Assembly (NCBI GenBank): GCA_001896885.1
Contig: MKRJ01000042.1
Coordinates: forward strand, 25,033-89,032
Length of the DNA: 64,000 nucleotides
Direction of reading: 5' to 3'
Origin: Rhizobiales bacterium 65-79
GTDB lineage: Bacteria; Pseudomonadota; Alphaproteobacteria; Rhizobiales; Rhizobiaceae
The notes under the pieces are model-generated. The model saw only the letters and a program-made list of their open reading frames with translations. It was not told where the DNA came from and ran no database searches. A program made the translations under genes and the position numbers. Positions 37,467 to 46,562 of the stretch are shown piece after piece (the first letter of the stretch is position 1; each line of letters starts with the position of its first letter).

Positions 37467-38142
37467 GCGAACATCTGTCTTCCAGCATTTCGATGAGGTC
37501 GGCGGGAGGACCGGCCACTTCCGCCCGCGTCCAGCGTATCTCGTAGGAAAGCGTCGGGCGATCGTTCTGCGGCTCCCTGCGCTTCCCCAGAAAGACGGCC
37601 TTGTAGCCGCGGGCTTTTATCAAGGCGTCGAGTTCGGTGAGCCCGAGCCCGCCGCCCACATTCTCGACCACCGCCACCGCGCGCTGCCCGCGCGGGACAC
37701 GCATGTCGAGATATTTGAGCGCCCATAGGGTGAAAAGCGCCAGGACCGTGGCCGCGCCGCCGACGCCGAGTTGGCCGCCGCCGAAGCAGAGGCCGATCGC
37801 CGTCATCGCCCATAGCGTGGCGGCAGTCGTCACGCCGGTGACGAGATCGCCTCGCCTAAGTATAGCCCCGCCGCCGATGAAGCCGACGCCGGTCAGGACG
37901 CCGAGCGGAAACCGCAGCACGTCCATCACGCTGAAGGAATCCGCGGCCTTGCCGCCGACGGAAAGCAGGATGTTCGCCTGGATCATGGCGACGCAGGCGG
38001 CGAGCGACACGAGGATCGTGGTACGGAAGCCGGCGGCGTGCCCGCGCGATTCCCGGTTGAGTCCGACCAGGGCGCCGGCGATCATCGTCAATGCCAGACG
38101 GATCGCGATATCCTGCCACGTCGGATGAAGCGGCATCGTCAT
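37429..38142 (-). CDS. MgtC/SapB-family membrane protein
   Basis: A 237-residue protein with an N-terminal MgtC domain of four to five helices: IAIRLALTMIAGALVGLNRE, GHAAGFRTTILVSLAACVAM, GVLTGVGFIGGGAILRRGDL and VTGVTTAATLWAMTAIGLCF, then a soluble C-terminal ACT-like region. MgtC proteins support growth at low Mg2+ and in host cells, by modulating ATP synthase or membrane potential. The ATG at 38142 follows GGGGAGAAG. No Mg-responsive leader was seen upstream. Overlaps the end of the polymerase gene. Confidence 0.92.
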   Translation of the reverse strand: MTMPLHPTWQDIAIRLALTMIAGALVGLNRESRGHAAGFRTTILVSLAACVAMIQANILLSVGGKAADSFSVMDVLRFPLGVLTGVGFIGGGAILRRGDLVTGVTTAATLWAMTAIGLCFGGGQLGVGGAATVLALFTLWALKYLDMRVPRGQRAVAVVENVGGGLGLTELDALIKARGYKAVFLGKRREPQNDRPTLSYEIRWTRAEVAGPPADLIEMLEDRCSLISFEMTSGADR

Positions 38143-38252
38143 CGAACTTCTCCCCTCGACACGACGGCCTGAGCCGCAATGATTGCGGACAAAATAGATT
38201 TGCCCTCGGTCGGAACCAGTGGTGATGATGTCGACCGACGATCCGCCCTTCC

Positions 38253-39758
38253 TCACACGATGGCGATGTCGCCCGCAGCCTGGATATCGACCTCGCGCGG
38301 ATGGCGGGCGGCGAGCGCGTCGGCATGATCGCCGCGCCCGGTCGCCCGCAGCCGCTCCAGATAGGCCTTGAGTTCGCCCCGGCAGTGGAACGGTCCGCCC
38401 TCGGCGATGACGGTCATCAAAGGATCGACCGTCTGGCCGTTCTCGGCCATGACCTTCCCACGCCATTGGTCGAGCAGCCGCATGGCGTGATCGACGACCG
38501 CGGGTTCGCGGGCGGCAATGTCATGTTCTTCATGCGGATCGGATGTGAGGTCGAACAGGCTGAAGGGGCCGATGTCCTTGTAGCCATCATGGTAGGTGCG
38601 CATCATCAGCCAGTCCTTGCCGGCATGGCGGAAGCGCACCCCGCGCTGCGCTGCCCACGCGCCCTGGCTGGTGACGAGAAAGTCGCGCCCGCCCTCTTCG
38701 CCGGCGGCCAGCGCCGGCGCGAAGGAGCGGCCGTTCCACTTCGCCGGCACCTTGCCGCCAAGCAGGTCGACCAGCGTCGCCGCCCAGTCGAAATGATAAT
38801 GCAGGCCGCGATCGACCGATCCAGCGCGGAACATGCCCGGCCAGCGCACGATCAGCGGGATGTTGCAGGTGAACTGATCGGCCGTCTGGTGGTCCGCCCA
38901 GATGTTGAGTTCGCCGAGATTCTCGCCATGGTCGGCGGAGATCATGATGATCGTCTCGTCGGTCAGCCCGAGCCTCTCCAGCGTTTCGAGAAGGCGCGCG
39001 ATATGGTCGTCGGCATAGCGGATGCCGGCATCATAGCCGTTGATCCACGCGGCGGCCTTGTCCAGGCCGTCGATCGGGTCGGGCGCGCGCCACCAGTGCT
39101 GCATGCTCTCGCGGCCGTAGCCGTTCGGCTCCAGCGCGCTGTGCGGGCCGTAGCCGCGCTTGGCGCGCTCCACCACCTCCGCAGTCAGCCAGGCCGGCAG
39201 CGGCTCCTTCGCGAAAGGATCACCATAGGAACGCGGCGTGCGGTAGGGCGTGTGCGGGTCCCAGAGGTTCACGTGCAGGAACCACTTGCCGCCCTTGCCG
39301 CTCCGCTCCAGCCAGTCCGTCGCCTGCGGCACCACCTCGTCGGCGGTCTCCATGCCGCGCTTGCCGCAATTGAAGACCTCGTTGAAGCCGGCATACCAAT
39401 GCCAGCAGCCGTGGCGCTCTCCGAAGCTGCTGAACGTCGCCGTATGATAGCCGAGATCCCGCAGGCACTTCATCCAGCCGTCCTCGTAGAAGGTGCCAGC
39501 CCAGGCGCGTTCGGCGCCTTCGCGGAAGGGCTCGCAGGCGGTCCCGCCATGGCCGACCACGCCGGTGACCAGCCCGTGCCGCCCGCTCCACAGCGCCGTG
39601 CGCGAGGGATGGCAGGGCACGTCCGAGACGTAGACGTTCTCGAAACGCATGCCTTGCGCCGCGATGCTGTCGATCGTCGGCGATGTATTGCGGTGATAAC
39701 CGTAGCAGCCGAGATGGTCGCGGCGCAGGCTGTCTATGTCGATATAGAGGATGTTCAT
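38253..39758 (-). CDS. sulfatase without visible signal peptide
   Basis: A 501-residue alkaline-phosphatase-superfamily sulfatase. Metal-binding Asp residues are in YIDIDSLRRDHLGCYG, and the formylglycine precursor is C49 in VPCHPSRTALWSGRHG (CxPxR). DHGENLGE carries the second metal cluster. No signal peptide precedes the fold, so it may act in the cytoplasm, unusual for this family. It lies 10 bases behind ackA on the same strand. The substrate is unknown, with sulfated sugars or choline sulfate-type compounds possible; no maturase gene is adjacent. Confidence 0.9.
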   Translation of the reverse strand: MNILYIDIDSLRRDHLGCYGYHRNTSPTIDSIAAQGMRFENVYVSDVPCHPSRTALWSGRHGLVTGVVGHGGTACEPFREGAERAWAGTFYEDGWMKCLRDLGYHTATFSSFGERHGCWHWYAGFNEVFNCGKRGMETADEVVPQATDWLERSGKGGKWFLHVNLWDPHTPYRTPRSYGDPFAKEPLPAWLTAEVVERAKRGYGPHSALEPNGYGRESMQHWWRAPDPIDGLDKAAAWINGYDAGIRYADDHIARLLETLERLGLTDETIIMISADHGENLGELNIWADHQTADQFTCNIPLIVRWPGMFRAGSVDRGLHYHFDWAATLVDLLGGKVPAKWNGRSFAPALAAGEEGGRDFLVTSQGAWAAQRGVRFRHAGKDWLMMRTYHDGYKDIGPFSLFDLTSDPHEEHDIAAREPAVVDHAMRLLDQWRGKVMAENGQTVDPLMTVIAEGGPFHCRGELKAYLERLRATGRGDHADALAARHPREVDIQAAGDIAIV

Positions 39759-39768
39759 GATGTCCCGT

Positions 39769-40944
39769 TCAGGCGAGCTTCAGCGTGTGGCGTGCGATCA
39801 TCAGTTCCTCGTCGGTGGGTACGACGCGGATATCGATCCGGCTTCCCGGCCTGGCGATTACCGGCGCATGCCGTTCGTTGGCGACCGGGTCGATCTCCGC
39901 GCCGAGCCAGCCTAGCTTTGCGCACACCATCTCGCGGATGTCAGCGGAGCGCTCGCCTATGCCCGCCGTGAAGACGAGGCCGTCGAGACCGCCGAGCGAA
40001 GCCGCCATCTCGCCGATCTTGCCCGCGATCCGGTGGACGAAGAGTTCGACCGCTTCCCGGGCGCGCGGCTCCTCGCTCGCAAGCAGTGTGCGCATGTCAC
40101 TGGCGACGCCGGACATGCCGAGCAGGCCCGAGCGGCGGTAGAGCAGGTCGTAGACGTCTGCGGCCGACATGCCGCGCTGCTGCTCGAGATAGAGCAGCAC
40201 GCCCGGATCGATGGAGCCGCAACGGGTGCCCATCACGAGCCCGTCGAGCGCGGTGAAACCCATCGTCGTATCGACGCCGCGCCCGCCATGGATGGCCGCG
40301 AGGCTGGCGCCGTTGCCGAGATGGGCGACGATCACGCGGCCCTCGGCGAGCGAGGGCGCGATTTCCCGCAAACGCTCCGCGACATATTCGTAGGAGAGCC
40401 CGTGGAAGCCGTATTTGCGGATGCCTTCCGCTTCGAATTCCGGCGGCAGCGCATAGCGATAGGCCACCGGCGCCATGGTCGCATGGAAGGCCGTGTCGAA
40501 ACAGGCGATCTGCGGCAGCCCCGGCCTGAGCGACACCAGCACGCGGACGGGATCCAGATTGTACTTCTGGTGCAGCGGCGCCAGCGGCACGAGGCGATCG
40601 AGGTCGGCAAGAACGTCCGGCGTGATCCGCTCCGGCCGCACATGGGTCGAGCCGCCATGCACGATGCGGTGGCCGACCGCGATCAGGTTGTCGCCGCCCT
40701 GATGTGCCTCGATCCGCTCGATCACCGTCCTGAGGATCGGCTCGAAGCCAGGCGACTCCCTGCCCCATTCCTTCTTCTCGACTACCTTGCCATCGCGGCC
40801 GCTGATGACGAGCGACGGCTCCGTCGTCAGCCGCTCGACCTCGCCGCGCGCGCTGCGCTCGAGCACGCCGGATGCGCCTATGGCGAACAGGGCGAACTTG
40901 ATGCTCGAAGAGCCGGCATTGATGGTCAGGATCGTGTCTGGCAT
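39769..40944 (-). CDS. ackA: acetate kinase
   Basis: A 391-residue enzyme forming acetyl phosphate from acetate and ATP. All family motifs are visible: TILTINAGSSSIKFALFAIG, VGHRIVHGGSTH, KYGFHGLSYEYVAERL, VIVAHLGNGASLAAI, VMGTRCGSIDPGVLLYLEQQ and LVFTAGIGERSADIRE. The start at 40944 (MPDTILTINA) is the family start; upstream frame is unsupported. No pta or phosphoketolase gene is adjacent. It is followed closely by a sulfatase, an unusual partner, and is divergent from an ABC importer. Confidence 0.95.
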   Translation of the reverse strand: MPDTILTINAGSSSIKFALFAIGASGVLERSARGEVERLTTEPSLVISGRDGKVVEKKEWGRESPGFEPILRTVIERIEAHQGGDNLIAVGHRIVHGGSTHVRPERITPDVLADLDRLVPLAPLHQKYNLDPVRVLVSLRPGLPQIACFDTAFHATMAPVAYRYALPPEFEAEGIRKYGFHGLSYEYVAERLREIAPSLAEGRVIVAHLGNGASLAAIHGGRGVDTTMGFTALDGLVMGTRCGSIDPGVLLYLEQQRGMSAADVYDLLYRRSGLLGMSGVASDMRTLLASEEPRAREAVELFVHRIAGKIGEMAASLGGLDGLVFTAGIGERSADIREMVCAKLGWLGAEIDPVANERHAPVIARPGSRIDIRVVPTDEELMIARHTLKLA

Positions 40945-41108
40945 GGAATGGAAGGCTCCCGGCGCCGTGTCGGCGGACCGCCTTAGCATGCCGGCGCGGA
41001 TGCTGGAAACGTCATCCCGCGATTCATCTTGTCCAGGCACGTTTGTCGCCGTGGACCACAAGAGACCGGCCGGGAAACCGTCAGGCCGGAGCGAAAAGGG
41101 CGGTCGAC

Positions 41109-41154
41109 GAGCACCTGAGCGGAGCGTACTTCAAGTAGGTGAGCACCGGAGCAC
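41109..41154. repeat. palindromic element with flanking direct repeats
   Basis: GAGCACCTGAGCGGAGC (41109-41125) and GAGCACCGGAGCAC (41141-41154) flank the palindrome TACTTCAAGTA (41127-41137); the outer bases CACCT and AGGTG extend the dyad. The element looks like a dispersed intergenic repeat or structured RNA. Only one copy was noticed in this window. Confidence 0.45.
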
Positions 41155-41243
41155 AGAGGGGCGCCGGTCGCAGCCCGACCTGGCGGATTTCTCGAACGCC
41201 TCTGAAAGCCAACCGAAAGCTTGTCTGTTCTATTCTTACCGCA

Positions 41244-41258
41244 ACGGCCAATGGCCGT
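41244..41258. promoter_or_regulatory. inverted repeat upstream of the ABC importer
   Basis: ACGGCCA-A-TGGCCGT is a 7-bp-arm dyad, 90 bp ahead of the GTG start of the substrate-binding protein. Size and position suit a dimeric repressor or activator site. Assignment is inference. Confidence 0.35.
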
Positions 41259-41348
41259 GCGCCGGCGGGATTTACTCGTCCGGCAGGAGGAAACGCGGCG
41301 TGCCGGCCCTTCAGGCAACGCGCGCCGCACCAATTGGAGGAAATTCTC

Positions 41349-42371
41349 GTGAAAGGTTTGATCACGCGGTCCCTGCTGCCCGCATTTGCCCTTGCGCTTT
41401 CGCTCGGCGCGCCTGCCGCCCATGCGGCGGACAAGATCACCATCATCATCGGCGGCATGGAGAAGCAGATCTACCTGCCGGCCGTGCTGACCCAGCAGCT
41501 CGGCTATTTCAAGGATGAGGGGCTGGACGTCGAGCTTCTCAACACCCGTGCCGGCGTCGAGGCGGAGAACGAGCTTCTCGCCGGCGCCGTGCAGGGCGTG
41601 GTCGGCTTCTACGATCACACGATCGACCTGCAGTCGAAGGGCAAGTACATCGAATCGATCGTCCAGTTCAGCCAGGCCCCCGGCGAGGTCGAACTCGTCT
41701 CCACCAAACATCCGGAGATCAAGTCGCCGGCCGATTTCAAGGGCAAGACGCTCGGCGTCACCGGCCTCGGCTCGTCGACCGACTTCCTGACGCAGTATCT
41801 GGCGGTGCGCGCCGGCCTCAAGCCCGGCGACTATTCGCTTCTGCCGGTCGGCGCCGGCAATACCTTCATTGCGGCCATCAAGCAGGACCAGATCCAGGCC
41901 GGCATGACCACGGAGCCGACGATCGCCCGCATGCTGAAGACGGGCGAAGCCAAGGTGCTGGTCGACATGCGCACGCCGGAGACGACCGAAGCCGCTCTCG
42001 GCGGGCTCTATCCGGCGGCATCCTTCTACGTCCAGTCGAGCTGGGTGGATGGTCACAAGGACGAGGTCCAGAAGCTCGCCAATGCCTTCGTCAAGACGAT
42101 GCACTACATCGCCACCCATTCCGCCGAGGAAATCGCCGACAAGATGCCGAAGGACTATTACGCCGGCGACAAGGCGCTCTACGTCAAGGGGCTCGCCGGC
42201 GGCAAGGCGATGTTCACGCCGGACGGCCGCATGCCCGCCGACGGGCCGGCGACCGTGCTGAAGGTGCAGGCGACCTTCTCCAAGACCGTCAAGGGCAAGC
42301 AGATCGACCTGTCCAAGACCTATACGACGGCCTTCGTGGACGCCGCCAACAAGGCGTTGAAATCCAACTGA
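41349..42371 (+). CDS. NitT/TauT-type ABC transporter substrate-binding protein
   Basis: A 340-residue periplasmic binding protein of the NMT1/TauA/SsuA group. Signal peptide KGLITRSLLPAFALALSLGA ending at AAHA-ADK. Domain body: GGMEKQIYLPAVLTQQLGYF, LDVELLNTRAGVEAENELLA, GVVGFYDHTIDLQSKGKYIE, FKGKTLGVTGLGSSTDFLTQ. The GTG start at 41349 is set by GGAGG nine bases upstream. First gene of a three-gene importer. The ligand may be a sulfonate, aromatic acid, thiamine precursor or similar small molecule; it cannot be fixed from sequence. Confidence 0.9.
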   Translation: MKGLITRSLLPAFALALSLGAPAAHAADKITIIIGGMEKQIYLPAVLTQQLGYFKDEGLDVELLNTRAGVEAENELLAGAVQGVVGFYDHTIDLQSKGKYIESIVQFSQAPGEVELVSTKHPEIKSPADFKGKTLGVTGLGSSTDFLTQYLAVRAGLKPGDYSLLPVGAGNTFIAAIKQDQIQAGMTTEPTIARMLKTGEAKVLVDMRTPETTEAALGGLYPAASFYVQSSWVDGHKDEVQKLANAFVKTMHYIATHSAEEIADKMPKDYYAGDKALYVKGLAGGKAMFTPDGRMPADGPATVLKVQATFSKTVKGKQIDLSKTYTTAFVDAANKALKSN

Positions 42372-42516
42372 CGAGACCACTCGGGACGCCGGCGCGAACG
42401 CCGACGTCTCCCGGGCGGACGGAATGCAAGGGCATGAGCGGCTGCCGGACGGGAACCGGCGGGCGCCCCGTCCACGCAATCGCCGCCGGTTTCCGCACAG
42501 GCCATGGGAGAGAGAC

Positions 42517-43371
42517 ATGAACGTACAGACCGCAGCGACGCGGAAAGTGGCGCCCGATGCCTCGGCCAAGGACGCGGCGATCGCGATCGACGACGTGACC
42601 TTGCGGTTCACCACTCCGGACGGCCACATGATGACGGCGCTCCGGGACTTCACCATGACGGTGGCCCGCGGCGAATTCGCCTGCGTGGTGGGACCGACGG
42701 GCTGCGGCAAGTCGACGACGCTCAACCTTGTGACCAGCCTTCTCAGGCCCACCACCGGCACGGTCCGCGTCATGGGCCGGCCCGTGGAGAGCATCAGCCG
42801 CGATATCGGCTTCGTTTTCCAGGCCGACGCGCTCTTTCCCTGGCGCAGCGTTATCGACAACGTCGCCGCCGGCCCGCTTTATCGCGGCGTATCGAAGGGC
42901 GAGGCCTATGAGCGCGCGCGCGACTGGATCGCCCGGGTCGGCCTCGCGCGTTTCGAGAAGCATTACCCGCACCAGCTTTCGGGCGGCATGAGGAAGCGCG
43001 TGGCACTGGCGCAGACCTTCATCAACCAGCCCAAGATCCTGCTGATGGACGAGCCCTTCAGCGCGCTCGACATCCAGACGCGCACGCTGATGCAGGACGA
43101 ACTGCTGAACCTCTGGACGGAACTCAAATCATCGGTCGTCTTCGTGACCCACGACCTCGAGGAGGCGATCGCGCTTGCCGACAAGGTCTATGTGCTGACC
43201 GCCGGCCCCGGCACGGTCAAGAGCGTCTACCAGATCGACCTGCCGCGCCCGCGCGTCATGGCCGATATCCGCTACGATGCGAAGTTCGTCGAAATCGCCC
43301 GCATCATCTGGAACGACCTGCGCGAGGAAGTGCAGATCGGCCAGAGCCGGACGCTTGCGACGGGTCATTGA
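42517..43371 (+). CDS. ABC transporter ATP-binding protein (NitT/TauT type)
   Basis: A 284-residue ATPase that powers the importer. Walker A VVGPTGCGKSTTL, Q loop IGFVFQADALFPW, signature HQLSGGMRKRVALAQ, Walker B ILLMDEPFSALD and switch His in VVFVTHDLEEAIALA. ATG 42517 follows GGGAGAGAG. The stop lies in the Shine-Dalgarno of the permease gene. About 145 bp separates it from the binding protein; that gap is GC-rich with no gene seen. Confidence 0.94.
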   Translation: MNVQTAATRKVAPDASAKDAAIAIDDVTLRFTTPDGHMMTALRDFTMTVARGEFACVVGPTGCGKSTTLNLVTSLLRPTTGTVRVMGRPVESISRDIGFVFQADALFPWRSVIDNVAAGPLYRGVSKGEAYERARDWIARVGLARFEKHYPHQLSGGMRKRVALAQTFINQPKILLMDEPFSALDIQTRTLMQDELLNLWTELKSSVVFVTHDLEEAIALADKVYVLTAGPGTVKSVYQIDLPRPRVMADIRYDAKFVEIARIIWNDLREEVQIGQSRTLATGH

Positions 43372-43382
43372 GGAGGCATGTG

Positions 43383-44261
43383 ATGGCTGCCGTTTCTCCT
43401 TCCGATTCCACGCCCTCGTCCCGCCAGGCGGCGATCGTCTCGGCCGAGCTCAGCGCCAAGGCGCGCGCCCGCCGGCGCTACGCGCTGGTCATCACGCTGA
43501 GGCTGGCGATCCTGGTCGTGTTTCTGGGTCTCTGGGAACTTGGCGCCGACACCGGAATCATCGATCCGTTCTTCTTCTCCAGCCCGTCGGGCATCGCGGT
43601 GCAGACCTGGTCCTGGATCACTGAGGGAACGTCGCAGGGTCCGCTCTGGCAGCAGATCTACGTGACGCTGGAAGAGACCTTCATCGGCTTCCTGATCGGC
43701 GCGGTCGGCGGCGTTATCGCCGGCATCATCCTGGGGCGCAACCGGCTGCTCGCAGACGTCTTCTCGATCTATATCAAGGTCGCCAATTCGGTGCCGCGCG
43801 TCGTCCTCGGCTCCGTCTTCATCATCGCGCTCGGTCTCGGCATGGCCTCGAAGGTGGCGCTGGCGGTGGTCATGGTCTTCTTCGTCGTCTTCGCCAACGC
43901 CTTCCAGGGCGTGCGCGAGGCCGACCGCGCCATGATCGCCAACGCCCAGATCCTCGGCGCCTCGCCGATGCAGATCACGCGCACCGTCATCATCCCTTCG
44001 GCGATGAGCTGGATCCTGGCGAGCCTGCACGTCTCCTTCGGCTTCGCGCTGGTCGGCGCGGTGGTCGGCGAATTCCTCGGTGCCAAGCAGGGCATGGGCC
44101 TCTTGATCTCGACCGCGCAGGGCGCCTTCAACGCCAACGGCGTGTTCTCCGCCATGATCATCCTGGCAGTGATGGCGCTCTTCATCGAATTCATCATCAC
44201 CCAGATCGAGAACAGGGTGTTGAAATGGAGGCCGGCGCCGTTCAGCGGCCAGGAAAGGTGA
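43383..44261 (+). CDS. ABC transporter permease (NitT/TauT type)
   Basis: A 292-residue inner-membrane permease with about six helices. The EAA coupling motif is visible (NAQILGASPMQITRTVIIPS), preceded by VALAVVMVFFVVFANAFQGV. The N-terminal 35 residues are charged and cytoplasmic (SAKARARRRYALVITLRLAI begins the first helix). AGGAGG precedes the start; GTG at 43380 is an equal alternative. Ends 12 bases before a convergent sensor kinase. Confidence 0.93.
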   Translation: MAAVSPSDSTPSSRQAAIVSAELSAKARARRRYALVITLRLAILVVFLGLWELGADTGIIDPFFFSSPSGIAVQTWSWITEGTSQGPLWQQIYVTLEETFIGFLIGAVGGVIAGIILGRNRLLADVFSIYIKVANSVPRVVLGSVFIIALGLGMASKVALAVVMVFFVVFANAFQGVREADRAMIANAQILGASPMQITRTVIIPSAMSWILASLHVSFGFALVGAVVGEFLGAKQGMGLLISTAQGAFNANGVFSAMIILAVMALFIEFIITQIENRVLKWRPAPFSGQER

Positions 44262-44273
44262 GCGCATCGGCGG

Positions 44274-45689
44274 TCAGCCGCGCGCGATCGGCAGCCTGAC
44301 TTCGACTGTCAGTCCGCCAGCCGGTCCGTCGGAGAGCCTGACGGACCCGCCGGCATTGTCGGCCACCTCGCGGACGATCGCCAGCCCGAGGCCGCTCCCT
44401 TCCTCGACGGCTCCGGCCACGCGGTAGAAGCGCTCGAAGACGCGGGCGCGCTCTTCCGGCGGAATGCCCGGCCCGTCATCGGCGACGGTGAGCACCGCTT
44501 CATTCCCTATCGCGGAGACGGCAACGGTGACCTTCCCGCCCGCCCGGCCGTAGCGGAGCGCGTTGTCCACCAGGTTCACGATCATCTCGCGCAGCATCGT
44601 GCCGTCGCCGGTCACCATGGCCGGGCCATCCGCTTCCAGCCCGAGATCGGTGCGGCGGCTTACCGCCACGGGCGCAAGACTTTCCAGCACGCCGCGGGCC
44701 GCTTCGGTGAGATCGATCCGGTCTTCGCGCGGTCGCCGGCTGCCCGGTTCGGCGCGCGACAGGGTAAGCAATTGCTCGGCAAGCCGTGCCAGCCGGCCGC
44801 TGCTTTTCTGCAGCGCCGCGAGTGCCTCGTCCCGCGCATCCGCGCCGGCCTCGCGGCGGGCATAGGCCGCCTGCGTCGAGAGGAGGGCCAAGGGCGTACG
44901 GAGTTGGTGCGCCGCATTCGCCACGAAACGACGCTGCGCCGCCATCTGCGCCCGCACCCGCTCCATATAGACGTTGAGCGCATCGATCAGCGGCCGGATC
45001 TCGCTCTGCGCCTCGGGCACGGAAAACGGCGCCAGCTCCGTCCTGCCGCGCGAGCGCACCGCGTCACGAAGCTTGAGCAGCGGCGCCAGTCCGCGCCTGA
45101 GCCCGACCAGCACGAACAGGCCGGCGATCAGAACCAGCGCCAATTGCTGGGCGAAGGCGCGGAACCAGAGTTGCCGCGCCATCGCGTCGTGCCCCGACAG
45201 CGTGACCCCGACCGTCACCACGATAGGAGAGGCCGTCCCCGCGCCGAAGATCGGATGCGAATAGCTCCTGAGCCGCAGGGCCTGGCCGCGATAGGTGGTA
45301 TCGGAACCCGCACGGCCCTTCGCGGCCGGCAGGTCCGGATAGCCGGTTAGAAGCCTGCCGTCGGCAGTCTCGACACGGTAATAGACGCTGTCGCGGTCGC
45401 CCGTGTCGAACATCTCGATCGCCGCCGGCGGCACCGTCGCATCGAGCACGCCGTCGATCATCGACACCTGCTCGGCGATGGCGCGGGCCGAACCGATCAG
45501 CATACGGTCGGTGACCAGGTCGGCGGTGGCGAACGCGCCGTTGCGGCTGGTCCACAGGTTGACGGCCGCCAAGCCGGCGAGCGGCAGCACGACCCAGGCG
45601 AGCAGTTGCAGGCGCAGGCTCCGCGAGGCGCGCGGGAGGAGCCGGTTCCGGCCCTCCGGCCTCCGCGCCGGCTGCGCTCCCTCCGGCAC
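44274..45689 (-). CDS. sensor histidine kinase, TctE-like
   Basis: A 471-residue membrane kinase. First helix at about 28-46 (LLAWVVLPLAGLAAVNLWTS), a periplasmic sensor domain at about 47-180 of the 2CSK_N type used by TctE, second helix at about 181-197. Dimerisation and phosphoacceptor H261 in ANAAHQLRTPLALLSTQA, then NLVDNALRYGRAGG, DDGPGIPPEE and GSGLGLAIVREVAD. GTG start four bases after the response regulator. The family senses tricarboxylates, but the ligand here is not proven. Convergent with the ABC importer, which may be its target. Confidence 0.92.
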   Translation of the reverse strand: MPEGAQPARRPEGRNRLLPRASRSLRLQLLAWVVLPLAGLAAVNLWTSRNGAFATADLVTDRMLIGSARAIAEQVSMIDGVLDATVPPAAIEMFDTGDRDSVYYRVETADGRLLTGYPDLPAAKGRAGSDTTYRGQALRLRSYSHPIFGAGTASPIVVTVGVTLSGHDAMARQLWFRAFAQQLALVLIAGLFVLVGLRRGLAPLLKLRDAVRSRGRTELAPFSVPEAQSEIRPLIDALNVYMERVRAQMAAQRRFVANAAHQLRTPLALLSTQAAYARREAGADARDEALAALQKSSGRLARLAEQLLTLSRAEPGSRRPREDRIDLTEAARGVLESLAPVAVSRRTDLGLEADGPAMVTGDGTMLREMIVNLVDNALRYGRAGGKVTVAVSAIGNEAVLTVADDGPGIPPEERARVFERFYRVAGAVEEGSGLGLAIVREVADNAGGSVRLSDGPAGGLTVEVRLPIARG

Positions 45690-45693
45690 GGCC

Positions 45694-46362
45694 CTATTCC
45701 TCCGCCTTCAGGAGATAACCCAGGCCGCGCAGCGTGACGATACGGACGCTGCCACCCTCCAGCTTCTTCCTGAGGCGATGGACATAGATCTCGATGGCGC
45801 TCGGGTCGGCATCCGCCTCGAAATCGTAGATCGCGGCGGAGAGCATCGCCTTGCTGACCGTCTGCCCGGCCTTGAGCACGAGCTGTTCGAGCACCGCGTG
45901 CTCGCGCGGCGTCAGCGCGAGCGTCTCGCCGGCAAGGCCGAACAGCCGCGTATTGGTGTCGAAGACAAGGTCGCCGCAGGCAACGACCGGCTCCGCACGG
46001 TTGCTGGCGCGGCGGAGTTGGGCGCGGATGCGCGCCTCCAGTTCCTCGATCTCGAAGGGCTTCGCGAGATAGTCGTCGGCGCCTGCATCGAGGCCTCGCA
46101 CGCGCCCGTCGAGGCTTGCATTGGCGGTGAGCACGATCACAGGCACCGTATTGCCGCGCGCGCGCAGGCTCTTCAGCACGTCGAGGCCGCCGCGCCTGGG
46201 AAGGGAAAGATCGAGGATGACCAGCGCGTGCTCGCCGAAGGCCAGCGCATGCTCGGCATCCTCGCCGTCATGGACGACATCGACCGCGTACTGCGCCTGG
46301 CGAAGCGTCCGCGCCAGCCAGTCCGCGAGTTCAAGATTGTCCTCCACGAGCAGGAGCCGCAT
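45694..46362 (-). CDS. OmpR-family response regulator, TctD-like
   Basis: A 222-residue regulator. Receiver: acidic pocket MRLLLVEDNL, phosphoacceptor D51 in LVILDLSLPRRGG, LTANAS and K101 in YLAKPFEIEELEAR. C-terminal winged helix: LTPREHAVLEQLVLKAGQTV and SAIEIYVHRLRKKLEGGSVR. The ATG at 46362 fits the fold start; longer frames upstream are noise. Forms an operon with the TctE-like kinase (4-bp gap) and is transcribed away from the patatin gene. Confidence 0.95.
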   Translation of the reverse strand: MRLLLVEDNLELADWLARTLRQAQYAVDVVHDGEDAEHALAFGEHALVILDLSLPRRGGLDVLKSLRARGNTVPVIVLTANASLDGRVRGLDAGADDYLAKPFEIEELEARIRAQLRRASNRAEPVVACGDLVFDTNTRLFGLAGETLALTPREHAVLEQLVLKAGQTVSKAMLSAAIYDFEADADPSAIEIYVHRLRKKLEGGSVRIVTLRGLGYLLKAEE

Positions 46363-46562
46363 CGCCGTACGATCAATCCTCCGCCGGTTCCTGCTCCTAC
46401 TATGCGCGAAGGCGTCGCGATAGGAAACGGGCGTAAAGGTCCGAAGGAGGTCCTTCGGGATTGCGTTTTCCGGCACCGGGGGGACTATAGTGCCCGTTCC
46501 TTTCCCCGCGCCGGGGGACCTTTGGCAACGGGGACCGATCGAACGATGCGTCGGGACGGGCG

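Larger units (their letters stand above)
40945..41348. other. 404-bp regulatory region between ackA and the ABC importer
   Basis: No credible gene. It contains a palindromic element at 41109-41154 and a second inverted repeat at 41244-41258, described separately, and the Shine-Dalgarno GGAGG of the importer gene at its right end. No TPP-type conserved core was found. Confidence 0.5.

Noticed and set aside
40945..41348. TPP or other riboswitch before the NitT/TauT importer
   Set aside because: No CTGAGA/ACCTGA-type conserved core or other recognisable riboswitch signature.
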